Below the pieces are notes generated by a model. It saw only the letters and a list, made by a program, of their open reading frames with translations, did no database searches and had not been told where the DNA came from. Made by a program: the position numbers and the translations under genes. This document shows positions 18,101 through 23,796 of a stretch of DNA of 28,497 nt, in pieces. The stretch lies in NCBI GenBank assembly GCA_049363815.1, contig JBMQEM010000066.1:1-28497 (forward strand). Reading direction: 5' to 3'. The stretch is from JADKIH01 sp049363815. Lineage in GTDB: Bacteria; Bacteroidota; Bacteroidia; AKYH767-A; 2013-40CM-41-45. Position 1 is the first letter of the stretch; the number at the start of each line of letters is the position of its first letter.

Positions 18101-18384
18101 GCTGAGGTCATTGTTGCCCCCTGCATCTGAATAATAAAGATCAGGTCACCGGGAGCCAGCGGAGTAGCAATTGCTGCGTTTAATGCACTGGAAGCAACAT
18201 TTAACGTATTCGTCCCGGAAGAGGCATTTGATGTTAAAGTTGTGTAATCATTTAAGATACTTGTAGTGCTGGTCGTCAATGCACCATTCTTTCCCATCTG
18301 AGCTGAAAGCAAAAACGGACTTAAGATAAAAGCAAAAAGAAGTGCGTACCGGGTGAATAAAGTTCCCGATATTATTTTTTTCAT
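12181..18384 (-). CDS. Giant secreted PKD-repeat protein with T9SS sorting domain
   Basis: Surface or secreted protein of 2067 residues, probably an adhesin or gliding/biofilm component. Seen: signal peptide 1-29 (YALLFAFILSPFLLSAQ); a conserved N-terminal domain about 30-200; a glycine-rich region about 200-500 with several GGGGGG tracts; an Ig-like domain about 515-590; about 14 canonical PKD domains (WNFGDG-type motifs) plus two divergent ones (WQLSGG, WQFPGG); another Ig-like domain; and a C-terminal type A T9SS sorting domain 1988-2067 (FVIYPNPATNEIFIQS ... GAYFVRV ... SVILKQ). PKD domains 2-14 alternate between two subtypes, and most carry a conserved cysteine pair (GC or VC near the start, SC or HC before DDTT or DTL), suggesting one disulfide per domain. 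No enzyme domain recognised. A TAnnTTTG box lies about 24 bases upstream; T9SS machinery is not in the window. Confidence 0.92.
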   Translation of the reverse strand: MKKIISGTLFTRYALLFAFILSPFLLSAQMGKNGALTTSTTSILNDYTTLTSNASSGTNTLNVASSALNAAIATPLAPGDLIFIIQMQGATMTSANDTTYGSLVSYGNCGNFEFLEVADVPSSTQITTACQLKNNYTSAGRTQVVRVPRLTTLTVGSGGSMTCPPWNGSTGGVLILEVVNGITVNTGGTISATGKGFRGGQNAGENNTDYGVQNYVSALSNYGAEKGEGIGGNVSDYDGMSGRYCKGAPLNGGGGANAHNAGGGGGGNCGNLGWTGRGVPSVSTASWASAWNLEYVGFASSNSSGGGKGGYSFSDNNQNALTQGPTNLIWGGDSRRENGGRGGHPLDYSTGKIFMGGGGGAGDQNNNYGGAGGNGGGIIYLLCYSTISGSGQINSNGDNGISTNSSGTDGAGGGGAGGTIFLDATGLISGVTANANGGNGGNQSVGIFVAEAEGPGGGGGGGYIASSSGVITQNANGGVNGTTNASSLSEFTPNGATKGGAGMISQPTNTFHIITSTVYICPGTSTTLSFSTTGTVPPGTTFAWFNQAVGGTQLGSGTTFTTPVLSSGQITYYVSACPGATRFPVQVQVSQVTASISASAVCSGNPTNFTGTGTASSGSIASWDWDFGDGSGTSALQNPTYTYPSSSSYTVTLTVTDNSGCTASATQSVTVSSSPTVNFATVDTLGCAPYNVTFSNTTSSATTYSWDFGDGSPVSGSVAPTHVYTTSGLYTVTLTASNSGCTSTSTRTSLINVRPVPISSFSAPASICVGDVAAFNNLSVGNGSTIIGYSWNFGDGSPASGVTSPTHTFASASTFNVVLTTTSTYCSDDTTIAITVSPAPTVNFSTATVTGCSPLSVSFSNTTTGSPTYSWNFGDGSPLSSSATPTHIYSTTGNYTVTLIATQGSCADTLIRTNYIQVNAGPLASFSSNVSSACLGDSIRFTNASTGTITSYTWDFDDGTIVTSATGTSQSHLYTLPGVYDVHLSVLANGCTDDTTITVNILSGPVVNFSASALNGCGSLTTNFTNTTTGTTIFSWNFGDGSPLSSTTSPAHTYSSTGTYTVTLIAGQGTCIDTLVRTNYISINTLPTSSFSTASVCLGDSVRFTDLSTGNGDPITGVTWNYDDGNLSTTTAPHFYSAAGTYDVNLIVSTGSCTDDTTISVTVSPGPLVNFTAPALSGCGSLTTTFANTTTGSPVYNWNFGDGSPASSAATPTHVYSSAGSYTVTLIASQGSCSDTLVRTNYISVYNSPLSSFSTNDVCIGDSVRFTNLSTGNGEPITNYTWNYGDGNFSSQVSQSHYYTAAGTYNVLLSIITAHCVDDTTIAVTVSPGPVVSFSTPTLTSCGPLNATFANTTTGSPAYTWNFGDGSATSSSATPTHTYSTAGTYSVSLIASQGSCSDTLVRTNYITVYNAPVSSFSTANVCIGDTVRFTNLSNGNGEPITNYTWNFGDGNFSSQISDPHYYSTAGTYNVLLSIITPHCVDDTTITVTVSAGPVVAFTPDATTFCGNQNVTFTNNTTGSPTYIWNFGDGTPVSNAVSPTHQYNLPGTYTVSLIAVQGSCSDTLIQNSLINVYASPLSAFSTGDVCLYDSVHFQNNSTMSGGVITSYNWNFDDGFTSTAVSPAHFYSAPGNYNVTLSAISANCTDDTTITVKVNPLPVADFASATIRACDSVTVNFNNTTTGASSYAWNFGDGNTSSISSPSHLYAVEGTYSVLLTATSPDGCSASKYAASMIIIKSTPQPAFSASRTSLCPGDCISYTDLTAGTNTTWQWQLSGGNPSASIARNLNSVCYNSIGDYSVTLTVSNGSCTGSSTQAALIHVVDCNAKPQASFVSSDTSLCGGSCISFVDLSLNSVSWLWQFPGGTPSSSTLESPTNICYTTSGVYPVTLIASNPSGTDTLTVSSFISVSSIPAQPTFTQSGNVLTATSAISYQWFYNSIPISGATNQQYTATLSGPYSVQIIDANGCSATSVVSHVSLVSVNELTDPLSFVIYPNPATNEIFIQSDRTVLGEISIQLIDLVGQVLISKNEKHNLSGSIWKLDLSLLAQGAYFVRVTNKEHEWKSVILKQ
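13185..16371 (-). repeat. Alternating A/B PKD repeat array, period about 490 bp
   Basis: Thirteen PKD units of about 245 bp. Type A units carry TTTGSP, WNFGDGSP, ATPTH and SDTLVRTNYI; type B units carry CIGDSVRFTNLSTGNGEPI and DDTTITVTVS. They run A-B six times and end in an extra A. The DDTT-encoding site recurs near 13447, 13936, 14425, 14916, 15400 and 15892, spaced 484-492 bp. Pairs near 13.9-14.9 kb are the most alike, which suggests recent duplication of an AB unit. Confidence 0.8.
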
Positions 18385-18407
18385 TGTGGTGTGGACATTA
18401 CCTTATA

Positions 18408-18415
18408 CAAAAGTA
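18408..18415 (-). promoter_or_regulatory. Bacteroidota -7 box for the PKD-protein gene
   Basis: TACTTTTG on the minus strand is an exact TAnnTTTG match, 24 bases upstream of the ATG, which would give a leader of roughly 20 bases. It is the same octamer as before kup. The -33 region shows no clear TTG. Confidence 0.5.
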
Positions 18416-18499
18416 CAAAAAGCCCGTGCCATTAAGTACATAATTTGCTGAATTACCATACATTATCTGTTAATTAATTACAGAAAGCAGACAAAACCT

Positions 18500-19645
18500 C
18501 TATTCCCAGCGAAAAAATCGGACTGCTGCTGCATAAACAACGATTCCCCATAATACCAAAATCGTCAATTGTGAGGAAATTTCCGCTAAACCGGCTCCCT
18601 CAAAGGCAACCAGGCGCAATGCATCGTTCAGATAAGTCAGAGGAAGCACCTTGCTGATGATCTGGAGCCATTTTGGAAATGCATCGATCGGAAAAAATGT
18701 TCCGCAAAGCAGAAACTGGGGCAATGTGATAATATTAGCAATCGGGGGGATTACATTTTCGGATTTTGCTATTCCGGAAACAACGAAACCAAATCCCATA
18801 AAGACAATCAATCCAAGAGCCGATAACAATAACATCACAATTGCTGTCCACAGTCCGTGAATCAATGTAAACCCGAAAACAAAGTGTCCGATAAACAAGA
18901 TTACCGATGAACCCAACAACTGGAAAACAAGTCTGCTCAGCGCTTCGCCTAAAATTATATATGGGCGTTTGATTGGTGTTGCAAAAAAACGTTTCAGAAC
19001 CATTGTCTGACGCAAAGAATAAAAAACAAAAGCTGTTCCGAATACGGCTGCACTTAAAATTGAAAATCCAAGTTGACCCGGCAAAATGAAATCGATCATC
19101 TTATATTCTCTCCCCGCAACTTTTGTTTCACGGAGTTCTGTCGGTCTCGTAGTTTCACGTGCTACGGCAGCTGTGCTGCTGTCAATATGCTGCGAAACAT
19201 TTTTATAATATTCCAGATTTTGCTTGTCAACTAAATTATTAATGAGCGAGCGAACAAACATTCCTTTCTCACGCGATGCCTGCGAAGTTATGATCTCAAC
19301 CGCTTCCAGACCTGTAGCATCAGTATGGTCGAATTTTAAAATTGCATCTATTCTCCCTTTACTAAGTCGTTCATTCAAATCTACAGCAGCAATGTTCTTT
19401 TTCAAGGCAATGCCTGGTGAATTGACAAATGAATGATAGATCGTACCTGTTGTATCACTATTTGGATCAATACCCACTTCCATTTTTATACTGCTGCCAT
19501 TTATAAATCCAAATGCAACAATGAAAACGAGCGGAAATGCAATACTGAAAATAACTGCTGAAGGATTTCTTATTATCGAACGAAAGCTTGCAAAGGCAAT
19601 TGCTTTCATTGCCCTGATCTGACTATAATTTCTTTTCTGCTCCAT
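18500..19645 (-). CDS. ABC-2 type transporter permease
   Basis: Membrane subunit of an exporter, 381 residues from the chosen start. Seen: one N-terminal helix (AVIFSIAFPLVFIVAFGF), a long extracytoplasmic domain of roughly 150 residues, then five C-terminal helices with the ABC2_membrane signature ending IISKVLPLTYLNDALRLVAFEG. This DrrB/YhhJ-like layout is typical of drug, lipid or polymer exporters; substrate unknown. The open frame runs 20 codons further upstream (to 19705), but ATG 19645 is preferred: it is one base after the ATPase stop and is preceded by GGAGGG with 9-base spacing, and the basic stretch MEQKRNYSQIRAMKA suits a cytoplasmic N-terminus. Cotranscribed and translationally coupled with the ATPase gene. 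Confidence 0.88.
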   Translation of the reverse strand: MEQKRNYSQIRAMKAIAFASFRSIIRNPSAVIFSIAFPLVFIVAFGFINGSSIKMEVGIDPNSDTTGTIYHSFVNSPGIALKKNIAAVDLNERLSKGRIDAILKFDHTDATGLEAVEIITSQASREKGMFVRSLINNLVDKQNLEYYKNVSQHIDSSTAAVARETTRPTELRETKVAGREYKMIDFILPGQLGFSILSAAVFGTAFVFYSLRQTMVLKRFFATPIKRPYIILGEALSRLVFQLLGSSVILFIGHFVFGFTLIHGLWTAIVMLLLSALGLIVFMGFGFVVSGIAKSENVIPPIANIITLPQFLLCGTFFPIDAFPKWLQIISKVLPLTYLNDALRLVAFEGAGLAEISSQLTILVLWGIVVYAAAVRFFRWE

Positions 19646-19646
19646 C

Positions 19647-20411
19647 CTATTGATCCCTCCATTCATAACCGGTGAGCGATAAAAATACATCTTCCAGATT
19701 CGCACTCTTCACTTCCTTCTTTCTTTCAAATCCGGATGCGATCAGGTTGTCGATCAATTTCTCCGGAGAATTCAGTGAGATGATCTTTCCCTTTTCAATA
19801 ATTGCCACCCTGTCACAAAGAATTTCCGCTTCATCCATGTAATGTGTGGTGATCACAACAGTTGTTCCCTTTGAGCGGATCTCTTTGATCAAGTCCCACA
19901 AATTCCTGCGGGCTTGCGGATCCAGTCCTGTGGTGGGTTCATCAAGAAAAACAATCTTTGGTTTGTTGATCAGTGTTGTAGCAATTGAAAACCGTTGCTT
20001 CTGCCCGCCGGACAGTTCTTTGTATTTTGATTTGCCCCGTGTTTCAAGACCAACCAAGGCTAGCATTTCAGAATTATTGATGTTTGTATTATAAAGTCCG
20101 GCAAAAAGATCCAGCAGTTCATTCAGCATCAGGTTCGGATAATAATTCGCTGCCTGAAGTTGTACTCCAATAATTTGCTTGATCGAATTGGGATCTGCAT
20201 CAAGCGAAATGCCATCCACAACCACCGAGCCCGAGGTTTTCTCTCTCAGGGTTTCAATGATCTCAAGGGTGGTGGTTTTGCCGGCCCCATTAGGTCCCAG
20301 CAGCCCGAAGATCTCTCCTTCAAAAACAGAAAAACTGATTCCGTTTACTGCCTCTATTTCCTTATAGTGCTTTACTAAATCTTTAACGACAATTATTTCT
20401 GAACCGGACAC
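19647..20411 (-). CDS. ABC transporter ATP-binding protein
   Basis: Cytoplasmic ATPase subunit, 254 residues, driving the adjacent ABC-2 permease. Seen: Walker A GPNGAGKTT (39-47), Q-loop around VQLQ, signature LSGGQKQR (133-140), Walker B IVFLDEPTTGLDP (153-165), D-loop and H-loop (TTHYMDEAE), and a short C-terminal tail. Closest in pattern to the DrrA/CcmA/NatA type of exporter ATPases. The start codon is GTG at 20411; no in-frame ATG lies nearby and MSGSEIIVVKDLVKHY is the normal N-terminus for the family. It precedes the permease by one base. The upstream region has no clear TAnnTTTG box. Confidence 0.93.
   Translation of the reverse strand: MSGSEIIVVKDLVKHYKEIEAVNGISFSVFEGEIFGLLGPNGAGKTTTLEIIETLREKTSGSVVVDGISLDADPNSIKQIIGVQLQAANYYPNLMLNELLDLFAGLYNTNINNSEMLALVGLETRGKSKYKELSGGQKQRFSIATTLINKPKIVFLDEPTTGLDPQARRNLWDLIKEIRSKGTTVVITTHYMDEAEILCDRVAIIEKGKIISLNSPEKLIDNLIASGFERKKEVKSANLEDVFLSLTGYEWRDQ
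19655..19660 (-). promoter_or_regulatory. Strong Shine-Dalgarno for the ABC permease
   Basis: GGAGGG lies 9 bases before the permease ATG and inside the last codons of the ATPase gene. It decides the start (19645 over 19705) and indicates reinitiation coupling. Clear Shine-Dalgarno sequences are otherwise scarce in this window. Confidence 0.65.
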
Positions 20412-20720
20412 AGGTAAATTTTTATGCGAAACTATTGTATTTTTTTTGATGTACGGGGAATTTTAAGGTTGAAGTTTAAAATAAGGGAGTTAAGGTCTTG
20501 GAGTCAAGAGCACAACTGTCCGCAAAAAATATGCTTCTGTAATTTAAGTTGAAAATTATCTCTTAAATGAACTGTTCGCAGAACAAATTTATAACAAGCC
20601 CCCACTTTCTGTTGACACACTTCTTTTTAGATCAAAGATAAAGCTGTTCTATTTTTGTTTCTCCTGAAAGCTATCACCGGGCGTCAACTTAATTATAATA
20701 CTATGTTACACGGCAAGTCA

Positions 20721-20952
20721 AGGCCCGTTAGGGCCATACTTTTGGTAATACTAGACTTTACAAGAAAGTCGAGCCCCATTAGGGGCGAACTCGTTTAACA
20801 CCGTGCTTGTGTCCATTAATTCAACTGCATAAAAAGCTCCAGCACCCAATATAATATCATAAGAAAACTGTGTTTTTAAAGAGTGCGCCCCTAAAGGGCT
20901 TAGCGCACTAGTGTGGTTTAAATGTTACCAAGAGTTTGGCCCTAACGGGCCT
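20721..20952. repeat. Nested inverted pair of REP-like palindromes
   Basis: Outer pair: 20721-20748 begins AGGCCCGTTAGGGCCA, and its reverse complement recurs at 20925-20952 with 26 of 28 bases identical. Inner pair: AGCCCCATTAGGGGCG (20772-20787) against the reverse complement of 20881-20900, similar apart from one indel and a few changes. Each element is itself palindromic (GGCCC/GGGCC; CCCTAAAGGG), and 20882-20909 forms a stem AGTGCGC/GCGCACT around the inner core. The symmetrical order resembles a REPIN or the remnant ends of a small non-autonomous element. No transposase is seen. Confidence 0.7.
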
Positions 20953-21147
20953 AATAATCTAAATACACAACGCATATATCGTTCGCCTTAACCAAATGAG
21001 TTAAAGATTTAGCTTACGTCTATATAGGCCTATTTGCAAAAAACTTTTTATGAATTTTTTTATGTCGACAGAACGAAAAACTATTCATTTATTTATTCGG
21101 TTTCATACGAAAATGATTTATGGGACACTAGTGATTTTTTATGAATG

Positions 21148-21179
21148 GTTTAAGGTGTACTGTGTCCCACACCTTAAAC
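21148..21179. other. Perfect 11-bp stem-loop
   Basis: GTTTAAGGTGT (21148-21158) and ACACCTTAAAC (21169-21179) pair perfectly around a 10-base loop. A competing 8-bp inverted repeat, TGGGACAC (21121-21128) with GTGTCCCA (21162-21169), uses the same loop, so two alternative structures are possible. Not followed by a T-run. Role unknown. Confidence 0.5.
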
Positions 21180-21205
21180 ACTTTATACCTTTTCCTCTTG
21201 AATTG

Positions 21206-21253
21206 AAAAAGGTCAAGTGTAAAACATTGTACTGTTTAACCCTTGACCTTTGA
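21206..21253 (-). terminator. Intrinsic terminator of the two-component operon, built from GGTCAAG heptads
   Basis: AAAGGTCAAG (21208-21217) pairs perfectly with CTTGACCTTT (21242-21251); GTAAAACA and TGTTTAAC extend the stem with one mismatch around TTGTAC. On the minus strand the stem ends CCTTTTTC, about 25 bases after the regulator stop. The gene-proximal arm lies in four tandem heptads (TTAACCC, TTGACCT, TTGACCC, TTGACCT; 21236-21263). Confidence 0.65.
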
Positions 21254-21276
21254 CCCTTGACCTAATGAACGACCTG

Positions 21277-22413
21277 CTAAAACAAATTCAGTCTGCTCAT
21301 AAGATTGTCCTTATAACTTTTTCCGATCGGTATTCTGTTACCATCTATGATACATGCATTTTCTTCCAATGCATTAATTTTTTCTAACTGTACAATGTAT
21401 GAACGGTGAACACGTGCAAAGTTCAACTGCGGAAGTTTAGATTCGATATCTTTCATCGAACTATGCAAAATGAATTGCTCCTTAGAACTTGTTTTTATGA
21501 TCACATAGTTATCCAATGCTTCAATCCAAAGGATATCCTGAAAATTCACTTTTACAAAACGAGAATCTTTCTTTACGAAGAAACTGTTGTTTGCGTAAAT
21601 ATTCTCCAGGAAGTTGAAAAGGTTTTTATCTGTCGTCGTTTCCTGAACTGCATCACGTCGACCCGGCGAAGTCATTACAAAAGCACAACCGTTGATCTTA
21701 TTGTTTACGGTAAGGATCGGGAATGTATTTACTGCTACCTTCTGTTCTGCAGCACCATTTGATACGGGCACTTCTGCGTCGCCATCTTTCTTCTGTGCAT
21801 CACCAACAACTGAATGTGCAAGCGTCTTAAATACGTTCCGGGTATCCTGTGTGCAATTCTTCATTGCTATAGAAATATCTTTTCCAAGGGCTTCCTGCTT
21901 CAGACAACCGGTAAGTGTTTCGGCCATCTTGTTCATGAAGATCACTTTCTCATTTGAATCGGTGATGATAACGGCAACTTCAAGACTATCTAAGGCAGCA
22001 GCAAAACGATTTCCCTTGTTTTGCATTTCAAGATCCTTCGTGTATTTGTAGAATGCAATTTCTATTGCTGTACGAATATCATCTTCTTCAAATGGCTTAA
22101 TGATATAGCCATAGGGTTCTGTAAGTTTTGCACGTTCCAGTGTTGTCTTATCAGAAAATGCCGTTAAAAAGATAAACGGAATCTGATAGTGCTGATGGAT
22201 CTGTTCGGCGACCTGAATACCATCGATCTCACTGCTTTTCAGATTAATGTCGAGCAACAAAATATCAGGATTCAATTTCTCAATCGAATCAAGCGCTTTC
22301 TTTCCATTGGCAAACGGATCAAAAGCTTCATATCCGAGCTTCTTTAAAATTCGTTGAATGTCTTTTGCAACGATGATCTCGTCCTCAACAATCATTATTT
22401 TTAATGCTGCCAT
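21277..22413 (-). CDS. LytTR-family response regulator (REC-PAS-LytTR)
   Basis: DNA-binding response regulator, 378 residues, unusually carrying a PAS domain between receiver and output. Seen: REC about 4-125 with acidic pocket VEDE, phosphoacceptor D55 in LLLDINLKSSEIDG, T87 (LTAFSD) and K107 (IIKPFEE); PAS about 135-255 (LEVAVIITDSNEKVIFMNKMAETLTG, ALGKDI); LytTR about 273-375 with VNFQDILWIEALDNYVIIKT, LHSSMKDIESKLP, FARVHRSYIVQLEKI and IPIGKSYK. LytTR proteins bind DNA through beta strands, usually at direct repeats upstream of surface or polysaccharide genes. It follows the histidine kinase by 44 bases, an evident cognate pair. A TAGTTAACTA palindrome (22425-22434) lies in the gap. Target genes unknown. 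Confidence 0.92.
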   Translation of the reverse strand: MAALKIMIVEDEIIVAKDIQRILKKLGYEAFDPFANGKKALDSIEKLNPDILLLDINLKSSEIDGIQVAEQIHQHYQIPFIFLTAFSDKTTLERAKLTEPYGYIIKPFEEDDIRTAIEIAFYKYTKDLEMQNKGNRFAAALDSLEVAVIITDSNEKVIFMNKMAETLTGCLKQEALGKDISIAMKNCTQDTRNVFKTLAHSVVGDAQKKDGDAEVPVSNGAAEQKVAVNTFPILTVNNKINGCAFVMTSPGRRDAVQETTTDKNLFNFLENIYANNSFFVKKDSRFVKVNFQDILWIEALDNYVIIKTSSKEQFILHSSMKDIESKLPQLNFARVHRSYIVQLEKINALEENACIIDGNRIPIGKSYKDNLMSRLNLF

Positions 22414-22457
22414 AGTTGTTTTTCTAGTTAACTAAAACCTGAAAATAGTATTTATAA

Positions 22458-23624
22458 TTAACCGTTGTGACGGGGATACGTAAAAGATACTTCGAAAGTT
22501 GTCCCTTTTTCACGTGAAACTTTCAATTCTCCGTCCAGTTGACTGGTTAAGGCCTGAATTAATTGCATTCCAAGTGTTTCTGACTTTTCAAAGTCCACAT
22601 TTTCCGGTAAGCCTATTCCGGAATCAGACATCTTCAAAATTACTTTTTTGCCCTCTTTTTTCAGGTTGATCTCTATCTCTCCGGTTGTACTTCCCGGAAA
22701 AGCATATTTATATGAATTGGAAACGACTTCATTCACCAGCAAGCCACATGGCATTGCTGTGTCCATATCAAGTCCGACATGGTCGCCTGTTACTTTTACA
22801 TTGATACGCTCGGTTTTATCGCCATAGGACTGATACAGGTACTGACAAAGCTTTGATGCGTACTCGCCGAAGTCGATCTCCGTCAGTTCTTCGGCCTGGT
22901 AAAACTTTTCGTGTACAAGAGCCATTGAACGAACACGGTTTTGTCCATCCTGAACGGCTTTCAGAGTATCCTCGTCTTTGATATATCCACTTTGCAGATT
23001 CAGCAAACTGATAATGATCTGTAAATTATTTTTTACCCTGTGGTGAATCTCTTTAAGCAAAACATCTTTCTCTTTCAGAGAGGCTTCAATAACATTCTGC
23101 ATGTTCTTGGTCGTAGTGAAATCCGTATCTACCACCACAATTTTCTTTACAATTCCGTCGTCGCCGTAGATAGGTGTGAGGGTTGAAGAAAGCCAGATGT
23201 TCTTGAGGTTGTGAGTCGTGACATTACTTTGAAAGATCTTCGAATGCTTGTTCTCAATTGCGTCTTTGATCTCTGCATCAACATTGCTGTATACATTGAT
23301 CTCAGAAAGTTTTCTGCCGATGACGGTTTCCTTTGGCATTCCGATCAAACGAATAAATCCGTCGTTGACCCATTCGATCTCTCCTGTTGAATCTGCAATT
23401 ATAACCGAGTTGTCTGTCCGGCTTGCTACCAGTGAAAGCTTCTCCAGTTCAAGATTTTTTTCTCTCAACTGTCTGGTCTTGACTTCAACACGTTCTTCTA
23501 AAAGTTTTCTGGTCCTGCGAAAAGTACTACTCCTCAAACGGAAATAAACATAGATCGTTCCCATAAACATCAGGAAACTGATGATAATGAGTATTACGTC
23601 GCGCCAAAAGGGGGTTATTTCCAT
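22458..23624 (-). CDS. PAS-containing sensor histidine kinase, HisKA_2 type
   Basis: Membrane kinase, 388 residues, cognate to the downstream LytTR regulator. Seen: one N-terminal membrane helix about 9-29; a coiled stretch 35-65; PAS about 63-170 (SRTDNSVIIADSTGEIEWVNDGFIRLIG ... KIVVVDTDFT); HisKA_2 with the signature LLKEIHHRVKNNLQIIISLLNLQ (H194/H195) and RVRSMALVHEKFYQ; HATPase with NEVVSNSYKYAFP and MSDSGIGLPENVDFEKSETLGMQLI. There is no periplasmic sensor domain, so the signal is probably cytoplasmic, via PAS. Codons near the 3' end carry a partial parS-like palindrome (22506-22521). The start ATG at 23624 is preceded by a 9-bp inverted repeat rather than a Shine-Dalgarno. Confidence 0.92.
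   Translation of the reverse strand: MEITPFWRDVILIIISFLMFMGTIYVYFRLRSSTFRRTRKLLEERVEVKTRQLREKNLELEKLSLVASRTDNSVIIADSTGEIEWVNDGFIRLIGMPKETVIGRKLSEINVYSNVDAEIKDAIENKHSKIFQSNVTTHNLKNIWLSSTLTPIYGDDGIVKKIVVVDTDFTTTKNMQNVIEASLKEKDVLLKEIHHRVKNNLQIIISLLNLQSGYIKDEDTLKAVQDGQNRVRSMALVHEKFYQAEELTEIDFGEYASKLCQYLYQSYGDKTERINVKVTGDHVGLDMDTAMPCGLLVNEVVSNSYKYAFPGSTTGEIEINLKKEGKKVILKMSDSGIGLPENVDFEKSETLGMQLIQALTSQLDGELKVSREKGTTFEVSFTYPRHNG
22506..22521. promoter_or_regulatory. Weak parS-like palindrome inside the kinase gene
   Basis: TTTTTCACGTGAAACT matches the parS consensus at 14 of 16 positions and retains the TTTCACGTGAAA core. It encodes K-V-S-R-E-K and is about 19 kb from the stronger pair, so it may be chance or an outlying ParB site. 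Confidence 0.25.
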
Positions 23625-23628
23625 TCTT

Positions 23629-23662
23629 AATTCAAGTCGTTGATCGGTTTTTTACTTGAATT
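23629..23662. promoter_or_regulatory. Inverted repeat upstream of the two-component operon
   Basis: AATTCAAGT (23629-23637) and ACTTGAATT (23654-23662) form a perfect 9-bp inverted repeat with a 16-base spacer, centred about 20 bases upstream of the kinase start. It could be an operator (possibly autoregulatory) or a 5'-leader hairpin. LytTR sites are usually direct repeats, so autoregulation through this site is only a guess. Confidence 0.4.
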
Positions 23663-23704
23663 CCTGAAAAATGTTCTGGTTATTTTAGGGTAAAGACTTT
23701 TGGG

Positions 23705-23773
23705 TAAAAAGGTCAAGGGCCAAAGGTTTTAGCTGCAATCTGAATGCAGCAACAACCTTTGACCCTTAACCTT
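23705..23773 (-). terminator. Long heptad-built intrinsic terminator of the APC permease gene
   Basis: AAGGGCCAAAGGTT (23714-23727) pairs with AACCTTTGACCCTT (23753-23766) through 14 positions (one G-T wobble in the minus-strand RNA). An outer AAAGGT/ACCTTT adds 6 bp after one mismatch, and an inner GCTGCA/TGCAGC (23731-23736, 23744-23749) caps the stem. On the minus strand it ends CCTTTTTACCC, about 25 bases after the permease stop. Both arms consist of 7-base units such as GGTCAAG and ACCTTTG. Confidence 0.65.
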
Positions 23774-23796
23774 TAACCTTATAGCAAATATTCTAT

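Larger units (their letters stand above)
20412..21276. other. Gene-free stretch with palindromic repeats and hairpins
   Basis: About 865 bases with no supportable gene. The right part of the sequence between the ABC ATPase start and the two-component operon end holds REP-like palindromes (20721-20952), a perfect hairpin (21148-21179) and a terminator (21206-21253). The first 300 bases are AT-rich and contain the leader of the ATPase gene; nothing else is recognised there. The 67-codon plus-strand frame at 21050-21253 crosses both hairpins and looks non-coding. Confidence 0.7.

Noticed and set aside
18468..18484. Near-palindrome CTGTTAATTAATTACAG after the ABC permease gene, considered as terminator
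   Set aside because: All AT in the stem interior and no following T-run on the minus strand; too weak to call.
19646..19705. Upstream extension of the ABC permease by 20 codons
   Set aside because: It would overlap the ATPase gene by 59 bases, and the Shine-Dalgarno GGAGGG points to ATG 19645; the extra residues do not look like the family N-terminus.
20611..20688. GTTGAC/GTCAAC ends considered as mobile-element inverted repeats
   Set aside because: Only 6 bp, no target duplication and nothing recognisable between them.
21050..21253. Plus-strand 67-codon open frame in the large intergenic region
   Set aside because: It spans a perfect hairpin and the heptad-built terminator, has a low-complexity Phe/Lys/Ile-rich product, and no recognisable motif or start signal.
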